From NCBI GenBank assembly GCA_028768545.1, contig CP054838.1, forward strand, positions 3,459,001-3,523,000: a DNA stretch of 64,000 nucleotides, given 5' to 3'. This stretch comes from Desulfobacter sp. GTDB lineage: Bacteria > Desulfobacterota > Desulfobacteria > Desulfobacterales > Desulfobacteraceae. Within the stretch, counting starts at the first letter, position 1; each line of letters opens with the position of its first letter. The notes under the pieces were generated by a model. The model searched no databases. It was not told where the DNA came from and saw only the letters and a program-made list of their open reading frames with translations. This document shows, in pieces, positions 9,004 through 19,172 of the stretch. Position numbers and translations under genes: made by a program.

Positions 9004-9394
9004 TGGTATTGTTTTGTGCCTTGTTCAAGGTTATGGCTTTTGGCAATTTTTGCAAAATCAGCTTTTGAAGATGAAGAAATCACCACGGTCTTTTTTTCTG
9101 TATCCGTAATTGATTCAGGCTCGGTCACGGCCTTCACGATTTCTTCACGAGTCATTGGCCGTCCAAATTTTTTTGCGAAAAACTCATAAGCTTAAATTAA
9201 GCCTTATTCCTTTGTTTGAATTTATGGGTTAAAGCAGGTGACACGTTAGTAATTATCTTATTTTTAGTCAAGGAAAGTATCTTTTTGTGTAAAATTTTAT
9301 ACGAAAACACCTATCTCATTGACAAGGTCAGATCTGAAAATTTCCTGGCTGTTCAATTCAGCGTAAAAAACATCTCATTAAATGTTCATTCAAA

Positions 9395-9431
9395 GATACC
9401 TTTGACCGATATTCAATCGGCCAAAGGCATC
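9395..9431. terminator. Stem-loop terminator downstream of katG
   Basis: GATACCTTTGACCGAT at 9395-9410 pairs with ATCGGCCAAAGGCATC at 9416-9431 through a 5-base loop, 14 of 16 pairs matching. It is followed by TTTTG on the plus strand and TTTG on the minus strand. It lies 25 bases past the katG stop. The rest of the 300-base gap between 9156 and 9455 is AT-rich; I see no supported gene in it. Confidence 0.6.
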
Positions 9432-9455
9432 TTTTGTTATGAATTTACAGCATCT

Positions 9456-11669
<2,214 letters not shown>

Positions 11670-11705
11670 TCATTTCAGTTAAATGTGGTTTGTAACCTGC
11701 GTGGC

Positions 11706-11727
11706 ATTAGTTATGGTGTTAACTAAT
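11706..11727. promoter_or_regulatory. Putative MarR-type operator upstream of katG
   Basis: ATTAGTTA-TGGTGT-TAACTAAT is a perfect 8-bp inverted repeat with a 6-base spacer, located 49 bases upstream of the katG start and just after the marR pseudogene. The core GTTA-N6-TAAC recurs at 12193-12206 before the marR start. That regulation runs through MarR is inference from position and symmetry. Confidence 0.55.
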
Positions 11728-11741
11728 TTGGCTAAAAGACT

Positions 11742-12189
11742 TTATTTTATCAAATTTTTTTTAATTGTCCTTAGGATGCTTTTTAAGACCTCGATTTGTG
11801 CAGCAGAAATATTTTTGCTCATGGATTGAATATTGGTCTTGGCCAGAGGAATCAGCGTCTGGACCAGTTTGCGCCCTTTGGATGTTAAATAAATCCGTTT
11901 GGCTCACCTGTCAACAGGATCTGGTCTGCGAATAACATAGGGCTCTTTTTTAAGCTTTTGAATTAAATTCAGGGCAGACACTTTGCTTTTGTTATACCGG
12001 TTGGCTAACTCCTGTTAGGAGATACCATCCGGCTGGCTTAAATGAATAAGAAACACCCACTTCAGTCGTGATATTAAATCCGGCAGCACGAAATCGTTGA
12101 TTTAAACTCTCCCGCATGTGTTTTTCACAATTGGCTATCAACATAGGGAAAGATTCATTTACATCATATTGGTGCGCTATCTTTTCCAT
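11742..12189 (-). pseudogene. MarR-family regulator, decayed
   Basis: The first 42 codons from ATG 12189 (MEKIAHQYDVNESFPMLI...) are intact through GFNITTE. A single extra base near 12063 then shifts the frame. In the corrected frame the protein continues WVFLIHLSQPDGIS, meets TAA, continues QELANRYNKSKVSALNLIQKL and IRRPDPVDR, meets TGA, and runs AKRIYLTSKGRKLVQTL to a TAA at 11742. That is a standard MarR winged helix with its wing motif DPVDRRAKRIYLTSKGR. Both internal stops are one C-to-T step from the expected CAA and CGA codons. One frameshift plus two nonsense codons makes this a true pseudogene rather than a single sequencing error. It is arranged head-to-tail upstream of katG. Confidence 0.85.
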
Positions 12190-12192
12190 ATC

Positions 12193-12206
12193 GTTAACCT
12201 ATTAAC
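12193..12206. promoter_or_regulatory. Second putative MarR-type operator, upstream of the marR remnant
   Basis: GTTA-ACCTAT-TAAC lies 4 bases upstream of the marR start codon. It shares the GTTA-N6-TAAC symmetry with the palindrome before katG. The position would suit autorepression. Confidence 0.45.
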
Positions 12207-12360
12207 TTCTTTAGAGATGTCAATAGATCAGGTTTTAATATATGTAAAAGGCCAGTTGGCTATACCTTTTGCATATAATGTACGATTTTAATAATTTTAG
12301 ATGTTAACAGATTTATTCAAAAATGGGGATGGGTGTGGATGAATAAATATTTCCCCACTA

Positions 12361-12394
12361 AAAAAGGGTTTCAGAAAAATTTCTGAAACCCTTT
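12361..12394 (-). terminator. Rho-independent terminator after the tRNA-Gly/tRNA-Cys unit
   Basis: On the minus strand AAAGGGTTTCAGAA pairs with TTCTGAAACCCTTT around a short T-rich loop and is followed by further T residues. It begins about 10 bases after the tRNA-Cys CCA end. The rest of the interval up to the marR remnant shows no supported gene. Confidence 0.85.
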
Positions 12395-12403
12395 GATGTT
12401 TTA

Positions 12404-12478
12404 TGGAGGCGGCTTCCGGATTTGAACCGGAGAATAACGGCTTTGCAGGCCGTTGCCTTACCCCTTGGCCAAGCCGCC
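12404..12478 (-). tRNA. tRNA-Cys (GCA)
   Basis: A 75-base cloverleaf on the minus strand. The acceptor GGCGGCT pairs with AGCCGCC, the anticodon loop is CTGCAAA with anticodon GCA, the T-arm is CCGGTTCAAATCCGG and CCA is encoded. It lies 5 bases downstream of tRNA-Gly and shares its promoter and terminator. Confidence 0.97.
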
Positions 12479-12483
12479 ATGTG

Positions 12484-12558
12484 TGGAGCGGGAAACGGGA
12501 TTTGAACCCGCGACTTCGACCTTGGCAAGGTCGCACTCTACCACTGAGTTATTCCCGC
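12484..12558 (-). tRNA. tRNA-Gly (GCC)
   Basis: A 75-base cloverleaf on the minus strand. The acceptor GCGGGAA pairs with TTCCCGC, the anticodon loop is TTGCCAA with anticodon GCC, the T-arm is CGGGTTTGAACCCCG and CCA is encoded. It is the first gene of a two-tRNA transcript with tRNA-Cys. Confidence 0.97.
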
Positions 12559-12574
12559 TCAGCAACAAAAGTGA

Positions 12575-12603
12575 TTTATATATGGGTCTCTGTTTTTTGT
12601 CAA
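12575..12603 (-). promoter_or_regulatory. Sigma-70 promoter for the tRNA-Gly/tRNA-Cys unit
   Basis: On the minus strand TTGACA (12598-12603) is separated by 17 bases from TATAAA (12575-12580), 16 bases before the tRNA-Gly 5' end. Box sequences and spacing are close to ideal, fitting a strong stable-RNA promoter. Confidence 0.85.
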
Positions 12604-12613
12604 TAAAAAAAAG

Positions 12614-13177
12614 CTAAATCAGAAACTTTTTGGCCTTGAAAAAATAATCAAGGCCGGACCAAAGCGTGAATATCAAGGCACCATATAAGAACAATTCTCC
12701 AATGGCATTAAAATTGACGCCAAAATAGGGATAGTGGACAAGCAAGGGGATGATGGCCGCAATTTGAAATCCGGTTTTGTATTTACCCAGCCATGAGGCC
12801 TGAACATCCTGGGATTTTTCAATGAGCACACATCTTAAGCCTGTGACACTCAACTCCCTGCCGATGATCACACAGGTGATCCATCCCGGGATAAACCCAA
12901 GCTGGGTGAGCATGATCAGAGAGGATGAAACCAGAATCTTGTCTGCCAGCGGGTCTAAAATTTTTCCAAGGCTGGTGACAAGCCCCCGGGTCCGTGCCAG
13001 ATAACCGTCCAGATAATCGGTAATTGAGGCCAGAGAAAACAATACGGCGGATATAAAGGTGGTGATCCTGTTTTCATACATCAAAAGGACCACGATCACA
13101 GGAACCGCAGCAATCCTTGAAATGGTGATAAAATTAGGGGTCAACACCAGGGCTTTTAGCTTTTCCGGCCTGATCAT
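12614..13177 (-). CDS. pgsA: CDP-diacylglycerol--glycerol-3-phosphate 3-phosphatidyltransferase
   Basis: A 187-residue integral membrane enzyme of the CDP-alcohol phosphatidyltransferase family. The catalytic signature DG-x2-AR-x8-G-x3-D-x3-D is complete in DYLDGYLAR ... SLGKILDPLADK. Four or more hydrophobic segments are visible. It makes phosphatidylglycerol-phosphate from CDP-diacylglycerol and glycerol-3-phosphate in the inner membrane. The start abuts the stop of the fsa-type gene with no gap, so it is the last gene of the long minus-strand run before the tRNAs. Stop is TAG. Confidence 0.92.
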   Translation of the reverse strand: MIRPEKLKALVLTPNFITISRIAAVPVIVVLLMYENRITTFISAVLFSLASITDYLDGYLARTRGLVTSLGKILDPLADKILVSSSLIMLTQLGFIPGWITCVIIGRELSVTGLRCVLIEKSQDVQASWLGKYKTGFQIAAIIPLLVHYPYFGVNFNAIGELFLYGALIFTLWSGLDYFFKAKKFLI

Positions 13178-13822
13178 TTATTTATTCTTTTTTTCCCAGT
13201 CTGAAAGAAAGGCTTTAATGCCCTTGTCCGTCATGTGATGGCCTGCCAGTTTTTTAAGCACGCCATAGGGAATGGTGGCAATGTCTGCACCCATGAGGGC
13301 GGAATCCAACACATGGAGCTGGCTTCTGACCGAGGCAACAATGATCTCTGTTTTAAAATCATAGTTGGCAAAAATCTGGACGATCTCTTCAACCAGGCCC
13401 ATGCCTTCCTGGGCAAGGTCATCAAGTCGTCCCACAAAAGGGGAAACAAAGGTGGCCCCGGCTTTGGCAGCCATGAGTGCCTGGAGTGCTGAAAAAACCA
13501 GGGTAACATTTGTTTTGATCCCTTCCGAGGAAAGGGTTTTAACCGCTTTGAGCCCTTCGACGGTCATGGGGATTTTAACGGTGATATTGTCGGCAATTTT
13601 GACAAGTTCCCTGGCCTCTTTGATCATGCCGTCATATTCCAGACTGATCACCTCTGCTGACACAGGGCCCTCTACAATGCTGCAGATTTGGGTGATGATA
13701 TCCTTGAACTCGCCCTCTTCTTTTGCAATGAGCGAGGGGTTTGTGGTGACCCCGTCCACCATGCCCATGTTGTTGGCGTCCTTGATCTGGTCGATGTTGG
13801 CTGTATCAATAAAAAATTTCAC
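13178..13822 (-). CDS. fsa: Transaldolase-like fructose-6-phosphate aldolase
   Basis: A 214-residue protein of the small transaldolase (TalC/FSA) group. It opens [15 protein letters not shown], has [12 protein letters not shown] and VKIPMT with the Schiff-base Lys, and ends with a helical tail. These decameric cytosolic enzymes act either as transaldolase in the pentose phosphate pathway or as fructose-6-phosphate aldolase; sequence alone does not decide. It overlaps folK by 17 bases, implying translational coupling. Confidence 0.9.
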   Translation of the reverse strand: MKFFIDTANIDQIKDANNMGMVDGVTTNPSLIAKEEGEFKDIITQICSIVEGPVSAEVISLEYDGMIKEARELVKIADNITVKIPMTVEGLKAVKTLSSEGIKTNVTLVFSALQALMAAKAGATFVSPFVGRLDDLAQEGMGLVEEIVQIFANYDFKTEIIVASVRSQLHVLDSALMGADIATIPYGVLKKLAGHHMTDKGIKAFLSDWEKKNK

Positions 13823-14336
13823 GAATCTCCTCCTGGTCCAGGGGTATTACCGCCTGAGCCTGATCTGTTTGTATTTGTTTTAGCAATTCATCCGGACCCA
13901 GTCCTAAAATTGGATGAATTTGAGTTTTTCCTATGTCGCACAAAGGTTTTAAGACAAAGCATCTTTCATGCATCCTGGGATGGGGAAGTTCAAGATCTTT
14001 GGTCTTAATGACCAAGTTGCTGTAATAAATAATATCAAGGTCTATGATTCTTGGCCCGAACCTGAACGGCTTGCCCTCTTTATCCAGCTTTTTTTCAATC
14101 AATTTAAGCTGGTCGAGCAGGATCTTCGGGGTATAAAGGGTGGCAATTTTGACAGCGGCATTTATAAACCAGTCCTGGTCCGTATAGTTCTGGGGCGCTG
14201 TTTTGTAAAAATTTGACACTTGGTCGACCTTAAATCCCTTGTCTTTTTCAAGGCATTGAATGGCCAAAGAAAGATTTTTAAGCTTATTGCCCCGGTTTGA
14301 ACCTATGCTCAGGTATGCCGTGTTCCAGGTTTGCAT
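13806..14336 (-). CDS. folK: 2-amino-4-hydroxy-6-hydroxymethyldihydropteridine pyrophosphokinase
   Basis: A 176-residue HPPK. The family motifs are [12 protein letters not shown] at the N-terminus, [20 protein letters not shown] in the middle, and the signature [16 protein letters not shown] followed by [18 protein letters not shown]. It transfers pyrophosphate from ATP to the pterin in folate synthesis. The 3' end overlaps fsa by 17 bases, and the lipoprotein gene ends 3 bases upstream. Confidence 0.94.
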   Translation of the reverse strand: MQTWNTAYLSIGSNRGNKLKNLSLAIQCLEKDKGFKVDQVSNFYKTAPQNYTDQDWFINAAVKIATLYTPKILLDQLKLIEKKLDKEGKPFRFGPRIIDLDIIYYSNLVIKTKDLELPHPRMHERCFVLKPLCDIGKTQIHPILGLGPDELLKQIQTDQAQAVIPLDQEEIREIFY

Positions 14337-14339
14337 ATC

Positions 14340-14771
14340 TTATGGAAAATCAATATACAAGGTATCGGAAAATTGACTCTTTATATTGTTTTTACCCATG
14401 GCCTGGATCCTGAAATAATAGTGCAGATCCTGATCAAGATCATAGGTAAAGCTTTTGGCGGGCATGGAAACCTTGCCTGCAGATTTGAAAATAAAAGGGC
14501 ATCCTTCACATCCTTCAAGGGCTTTGGTCGCAACAAATAGCTCAAACCCTTCCGGGGGTATTTTAGCATTTTCAGGGTCAATCTCATGGGTCCAGTTTAA
14601 AATCACCTGTCTGTGCTTGAGTGTATATGAAAGATTGGCCGGAGCCGCCAGGATATTGCCCGGTGTCAGGGGGGCAAGGGGCATGCCTTTTTTGCCGCAC
14701 CCTATGGCAATGGCCAGGATCAATATCAGTAAAGCCAAAAGGACAGAAGGTCTTTTCTTAAAACAGATCAC
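14340..14771 (-). CDS. Small lipoprotein (LptM-like start, fibronectin III-like body)
   Basis: A 143-residue predicted lipoprotein. A basic start and hydrophobic stretch lead to the lipobox AIAIGCGKKG. The run CGKKGMPLAPL right after the lipid-bearing Cys resembles LptM-type mini-lipoproteins, which often sit next to argH or lysA. Unlike LptM it continues with about 110 residues containing APANLSYTLKHRQVILNWTH and FRIQAMG, a pattern of fibronectin type III domains. It overlaps argH by 4 bases (ATGA type). Function is unknown; surface or periplasmic location is inferred from the lipobox. Confidence 0.75.
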   Translation of the reverse strand: MICFKKRPSVLLALLILILAIAIGCGKKGMPLAPLTPGNILAAPANLSYTLKHRQVILNWTHEIDPENAKIPPEGFELFVATKALEGCEGCPFIFKSAGKVSMPAKSFTYDLDQDLHYYFRIQAMGKNNIKSQFSDTLYIDFP

Positions 14772-16147
14772 AGATTAAGCTCCTTTTTTGCCGTTTCAAG
14801 GGCATGGGCCACATTGTCAAATCCTGTGCCGCCGTATGATACCCGCCTTGCAATCATCTGATCCAGACAGATAAATTCATAGATATCCTCGTCCACAAGG
14901 TCTGAAAACATTTTCATTTCATCCAGGGTTAAAGCGTCCAATTCCTTGTCCCGGGTTATGGCAAAGGCAACGGCCTTGCCTGCAACGGCATGGGCCTGCC
15001 TAAACGGCATTCCATGGTTTACCAGGTAATCGGCAAAATCCGTGGCATTTAAAAATCCCTGGGAGCATGCCTGACGCATGGTCTCTTTGTGAACCTCGAT
15101 ATTATCAAACATCCGCGTATACACTTCTGTACAAATTTTTAAGGTGTCTACGGTATCGAACAAGGGTTCCTTGTCTTCCTGCATATCTTTATTATAGGCC
15201 ATGGGCAAGGACTTCATGGTGATAAGAATGGCCACAAGATTTCCCACCACTCTGCCGGTTTTACCCCTGACAAGCTCGGCCACATCCGGATTTTTCTTCT
15301 GGGGCATGATCGAAGACCCCGTAGTAAACGCATCGGAAATGGTAATAAAGGAAAATTCAGAGGAAGACCAGAGGATCAGCTCTTCTGACAGCCTGGACAG
15401 ATGGATCATGCAGATTGAGGCATGGGAAATGAATTCCATGACAAAATCCCGGTCCGATACCGAATCAATGCTGTTTTCAGAGACCCGGGCAAATTCAAGC
15501 AGGTCACAGGTATAATGCCGGTCAATGGGGAAGGTCGTGCCGGCCAGGGCCGCAGCTCCAAGGGGCATAACATCCACCCGTTTTAAAGAATCTTCAAACC
15601 GTTGCACATCCCTTTTGATCATCTCGTAATAGGCCAGAAGGTGGTGGGCAAAAAGAACGGGCTGGGCCCGCTGCATATGGGTATACCCCGGCATCACCGT
15701 TTCTTTGTGATTTAAAGCCAGGCGGACAATGGCGGCCTGAAATCCTTTGAGCATCTCTATGATGTTCAGGGTTTCTTGTTTCAGGTAAATTCTGATATCC
15801 AGGGCCACCTGGTCGTTTCTGCTCCGGCCGGTATGAAGTTTTTTAGCCACCCTGCCGCAGACCTCTCCTAAAGCTGATTCCACGTGCATGTGGATATCTT
15901 CAAGGCTGTCTGACAGCAAAATTTTATCCTGATCCATCTGGGTTTCTACTGTCTTAAGCCCCTGGACAAGCGTCTTGGCCTCATCAGCGGTGATCATCCC
16001 CTTGTGGGCCATCATTTTTAAATGGGCAATGGAGCCTTTAATATCACTGGGATAGAGTCGTTTGTCCACATCAATGGATGCATTAAATTTTTCCACCAAT
16101 TTATCAGTGGATTGGGAGAATCTGCCGCCCCATAATTTTTCACTCAT
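14768..16147 (-). CDS. argH: Argininosuccinate lyase
   Basis: A 459-residue enzyme of the fumarase/aspartase superfamily, full length. Motifs include LWGGRFSQSTDKLVEKFNASI at the start, TGRSRNDQVALD, HMQRAQPVLFAHHL and the superfamily signature GSSIMPQKKNPDVAE. It splits argininosuccinate to arginine and fumarate, the last step of arginine synthesis. It is the fourth arg gene in the order argB-argD-argF-argH on the minus strand. Confidence 0.97.
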   Translation of the reverse strand: MSEKLWGGRFSQSTDKLVEKFNASIDVDKRLYPSDIKGSIAHLKMMAHKGMITADEAKTLVQGLKTVETQMDQDKILLSDSLEDIHMHVESALGEVCGRVAKKLHTGRSRNDQVALDIRIYLKQETLNIIEMLKGFQAAIVRLALNHKETVMPGYTHMQRAQPVLFAHHLLAYYEMIKRDVQRFEDSLKRVDVMPLGAAALAGTTFPIDRHYTCDLLEFARVSENSIDSVSDRDFVMEFISHASICMIHLSRLSEELILWSSSEFSFITISDAFTTGSSIMPQKKNPDVAELVRGKTGRVVGNLVAILITMKSLPMAYNKDMQEDKEPLFDTVDTLKICTEVYTRMFDNIEVHKETMRQACSQGFLNATDFADYLVNHGMPFRQAHAVAGKAVAFAITRDKELDALTLDEMKMFSDLVDEDIYEFICLDQMIARRVSYGGTGFDNVAHALETAKKELNL

Positions 16148-16173
16148 GAATCTAATCTACCTTATTTTGATCC

Positions 16174-17088
16174 TTATTTTAAAATCAGGCTTTCCAAAAT
16201 GGCCTTGTGCATATGCCTTTTATTTTCAGCCTGGTCCCAGAATGCACCGTTTTCAGCTTCAAGAACAGACTCTGAAATCTCTTCTCCCCTGTGGGCCGGA
16301 AGGCAGTGAAGCACAAGTGCATCTGATTTGGCTGATTTTAAAAGTGTCTCATTCACCTGAAACCCTTTGAAAGCGGCCAACCGTCCTTCAAGCTGTTCTT
16401 CTTCGCCCATGCTGGCCCAGACGTCGGTATAGACCACATCTGCATTTTTCACGGCCTCTTTGGGATCGTTGGTCAACTGGATATTGTCCATGGTGTCAGC
16501 ACCTGAAGCGTCAAGGATTTCTGATTTAATAGGGTGCTTTTCAGGACAGGCAAGGGACAGGTCAAGACCTAGCACACTTGCCGCATTGATCCAGGAATTT
16601 GCCACATTGTTGCCGTCCCCCACCCAGGCGATTTTGACCCCTTTATATCCGCCTTTATGCTCGATCACCGTCATGATATCGCTTAGAATCTGGCAGGGAT
16701 GAAAAGAATCGGTCAGGGCATTGATTACCGGAATTGTAGAACTTGCGGCAAATTCTTCTACCAGGTCATGGTCAAAGGTTCTCATGGCCAGGCAGTCAAT
16801 ATACCGGGACAGAACACGGGCCGTGTCCTTGGCCGGTTCATTTCTAGAAATCTGGGTGTCCTGGGTGGACATATAAATGGGGTGTCCCCCCATCTGAATC
16901 ATGGCTGTTTCAAATGCGATCCGGGTCCTTGTGGACTTTTTATCAAATATCAGGCCCAGGGTTTTCCCGGCCAAAAGGGATTCTAATATCCCTTTTTGGT
17001 GCCTTTTTTTTAGTTTTATAGCACGCTCAAACAAATGTTCAAAATCATTCAGTTCAAGATCCAGCAAGGATAATAAATCTTTTTTCAA
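16174..17088 (-). CDS. argF: Ornithine carbamoyltransferase
   Basis: A 304-residue enzyme with the carbamoyl-phosphate site KKSTRTRIAFE, the motif DSFHPCQILSD and the ornithine-binding HCLPAHRGEEIS. It forms citrulline from ornithine and carbamoyl phosphate. Its start overlaps the argD stop by 4 bases, and argH follows 26 bases later. Confidence 0.97.
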   Translation of the reverse strand: MKKDLLSLLDLELNDFEHLFERAIKLKKRHQKGILESLLAGKTLGLIFDKKSTRTRIAFETAMIQMGGHPIYMSTQDTQISRNEPAKDTARVLSRYIDCLAMRTFDHDLVEEFAASSTIPVINALTDSFHPCQILSDIMTVIEHKGGYKGVKIAWVGDGNNVANSWINAASVLGLDLSLACPEKHPIKSEILDASGADTMDNIQLTNDPKEAVKNADVVYTDVWASMGEEEQLEGRLAAFKGFQVNETLLKSAKSDALVLHCLPAHRGEEISESVLEAENGAFWDQAENKRHMHKAILESLILK

Positions 17089-18281
17089 TGGTTTTCCCCC
17101 ATAAGCAGGCTCTCTAATGCTGCCACTAGTCGGTCAATATCTTGTTTTTCTATAATTAAGGGCGGTGCAAACCTTAAAATTTTATCCTGAATGCCGTTAA
17201 TTATAAATCCTTTTTTAAAACATCCCGCAACAAAATCGCCGGCACCTATACCAGGTTCAAGCTCAAGGGCCATGCCGAGCAACAGCCCTTTTCCTCTGAT
17301 ATCCTTAACCTGGGAGTATTTCTTTTTTAACTCTAAAAGTCTGGTTTTAAAATACGCTCCCTTTTCTCTGACAGATTCAAGAAAACCTGGATCTGAAATA
17401 AGGGTCAGCACTTCAAGGGCGGCAGCTGTGGCAAGCGGGGTCCCCCCGAAGGTGGTGCCGTGACTGCCCAAATCAAACCCTTTGGCCGCCTCTGAGGTGG
17501 CCAGCATTGCACCGATTGGAATGCCGTTGGCCAGTGCTTTGGCCAGGGTCATGATATCCGGGGTGATCCCATAGGACTCATGGGCGAACAAGGTACCGCA
17601 TCTGCCCATGCCGCACTGGATCTCATCCAGAATCAACAAGGTGCCGGTCTCATTGCAAAGATGTCGCACCTTGGAAAGATACTCCTGATTTGCCGGAACA
17701 ACTCCACCCTCTCCTTGCACCGGTTCCAGCAGAACCGCACATACCGTGTCGTCCATCTGGTTTTTAAGGGCATTAATATCATTAAACGGCACATGGGTAA
17801 ACCCTTCAAGCAGAGGAGAAAACCCTTTTTTGATTTTGTCCTGGCCTGTGGCGCTTAAAGTGGCCATGGTACGACCGTGAAAACTCTGGTTCATCGTAAT
17901 GATCCTGAACCGGTTTTTGTCCCCTTTTTGGTAAAAGTACCTTCGGGCAAGTTTGATGGCCGCCTCGTTGGCCTCAGCTCCGGAATTGGCAAAAAACACC
18001 CGGTCTGCAAAGCTTTTTTCAACCAAAGCCTGGGCCAGTTGGGCCTGGGGCTGGGTATAAAAAAGATTGGAAACATGAACCAGGGTGGATGCCTGGGCTT
18101 TGATCGCTCTGGTGATGGCCGGGTGGCAATGCCCGAGATTGCAGACACTGATGCCGGCCAGAAAATCGGTGTAAACCTTTCCCTGGTCATCTGTTAACTT
18201 GCAGCCCTCTCCTTTTACAAAGGGGTGGCCCTGGCGAAGATATGTTTTAAAAATATAATTTTCTGTATTTTGAATGCTCAC
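17085..18281 (-). CDS. argD: Acetylornithine aminotransferase
   Basis: A 398-residue class III PLP aminotransferase. Characteristic segments are FLAGISVCNLGHCHP, FFANSGAEANEAAIKLAR, LILDEIQCGMGR and the PLP-lysine region MTLAKALANGIPIGAML. It transaminates N-acetylglutamate semialdehyde to acetylornithine and may also serve in lysine synthesis. It starts 12 bases after argB and overlaps argF by 4 bases. Confidence 0.96.
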   Translation of the reverse strand: MSIQNTENYIFKTYLRQGHPFVKGEGCKLTDDQGKVYTDFLAGISVCNLGHCHPAITRAIKAQASTLVHVSNLFYTQPQAQLAQALVEKSFADRVFFANSGAEANEAAIKLARRYFYQKGDKNRFRIITMNQSFHGRTMATLSATGQDKIKKGFSPLLEGFTHVPFNDINALKNQMDDTVCAVLLEPVQGEGGVVPANQEYLSKVRHLCNETGTLLILDEIQCGMGRCGTLFAHESYGITPDIMTLAKALANGIPIGAMLATSEAAKGFDLGSHGTTFGGTPLATAAALEVLTLISDPGFLESVREKGAYFKTRLLELKKKYSQVKDIRGKGLLLGMALELEPGIGAGDFVAGCFKKGFIINGIQDKILRFAPPLIIEKQDIDRLVAALESLLMGENH

Positions 18282-18293
18282 GTTTTTCCCTTT

Positions 18294-19172
18294 CTATTGT
18301 GTAAATAACTGAGTACCAATGCCTGAATCCGTGAACAATTCAAGCAACACCCCATGGGAAATTTTTCCATTGATGATATGGGACTTTTTCACCCCTGCTT
18401 TTAAGGCGGACAACCCGCATTCGACTTTTGGGATCATCCCGCCGCTGATCTCTTTGATCTGGATCATTTTTTTTATCTGGCCGTCATCCACGGAAGAGAC
18501 CAGTTTTTTGTTCCCATCCAGCACCCCGTCCACATCGGTCACCAGGATGAGCCGTTCGGCATTGAGAGCTGCTGCAATCTGTGAGGCCACCACATCGGCA
18601 TTGATATTATAAGTCTCTCCTTTGCTGCCGATGCCCACAGGCGCAATAATGGGGATAAAGCCCTGGGTGGTCAGGGTGTGAATAATTTCAGGATTAATCC
18701 GTGCCACATCCCCAACCATGCCCGGATCTATGATTTCAGGGGGTTTATCCCCGTTTTCCTGAACATAAATTTTCATTTTTTCGGCCAGGATCAATCCTCC
18801 GTCCTTGCCGGTGAGTCCCACCGCACGGCCCCCTTCCCTGTTGATCCGTGCAACAATATCCTTGTTGACCTTTCCGCCCAGAACCATTTCCACCACATCC
18901 ATGGTCGCATCATCCGTATACCGCATCCCCCGGATAAATGTGGAGGTGATACCCATGGCCTTGAGCACCTCGTTGATCTGGGGTCCGCCCCCGTGAACCA
19001 CCACAGGATTGAGACCAATGGTTTTGAGCAGAATAATATCATTGGCAAAATCCTGCTTTAACTGCTCGTCCACCATGGCATGGCCACCGTATTTAATCAC
19101 AACGGTTTTATTGGAAAATTGCCTGATATAAGGCAGGGCCTCGATTAAAATGTCTGCAACGGTCTGGCTCAT
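18294..19172 (-). CDS. argB: Acetylglutamate kinase
   Basis: A 292-residue amino-acid kinase. It has [12 protein letters not shown], the acetylglutamate site [23 protein letters not shown], and the nucleotide-binding VTDVDGVLD. The N-terminal helix EALPYIRQF is the type found in arginine-inhibited hexameric NAGKs, so feedback control by arginine is likely (family inference). It overlaps the hslU stop by 4 bases, tying arginine genes to the hsl protease transcript. Stop is TAG. Confidence 0.96.
   Translation of the reverse strand: MSQTVADILIEALPYIRQFSNKTVVIKYGGHAMVDEQLKQDFANDIILLKTIGLNPVVVHGGGPQINEVLKAMGITSTFIRGMRYTDDATMDVVEMVLGGKVNKDIVARINREGGRAVGLTGKDGGLILAEKMKIYVQENGDKPPEIIDPGMVGDVARINPEIIHTLTTQGFIPIIAPVGIGSKGETYNINADVVASQIAAALNAERLILVTDVDGVLDGNKKLVSSVDDGQIKKMIQIKEISGGMIPKVECGLSALKAGVKKSHIINGKISHGVLLELFTDSGIGTQLFTQ

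Larger units (their letters stand above)
6833..9155 (-). pseudogene. Unknown gene, interrupted by IS256-type element and by an amber codon
   Basis: Three pieces make one gene once the IS and one 8-bp target copy are removed. Codons 9155-9004 (MTREEIVKAVTE...) join in frame to 7544-7205 (...HLFCEEKKATSVDARV) at the junction KQYQIIHLFCEEKK. The frame then meets a TAG at 7202-7204 after KEKMMTPD and continues coherently for about 122 more codons (VNVFYNICSYVEDITPR... to KIATGIRIFWG) to TGA at 6833-6835. The rejoined product would be about 287 residues, soluble and helical. I do not recognise the family. The intact frame across the IS junction shows that the gene was coding when the element landed; the amber codon could be older or newer. 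Confidence 0.75.
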
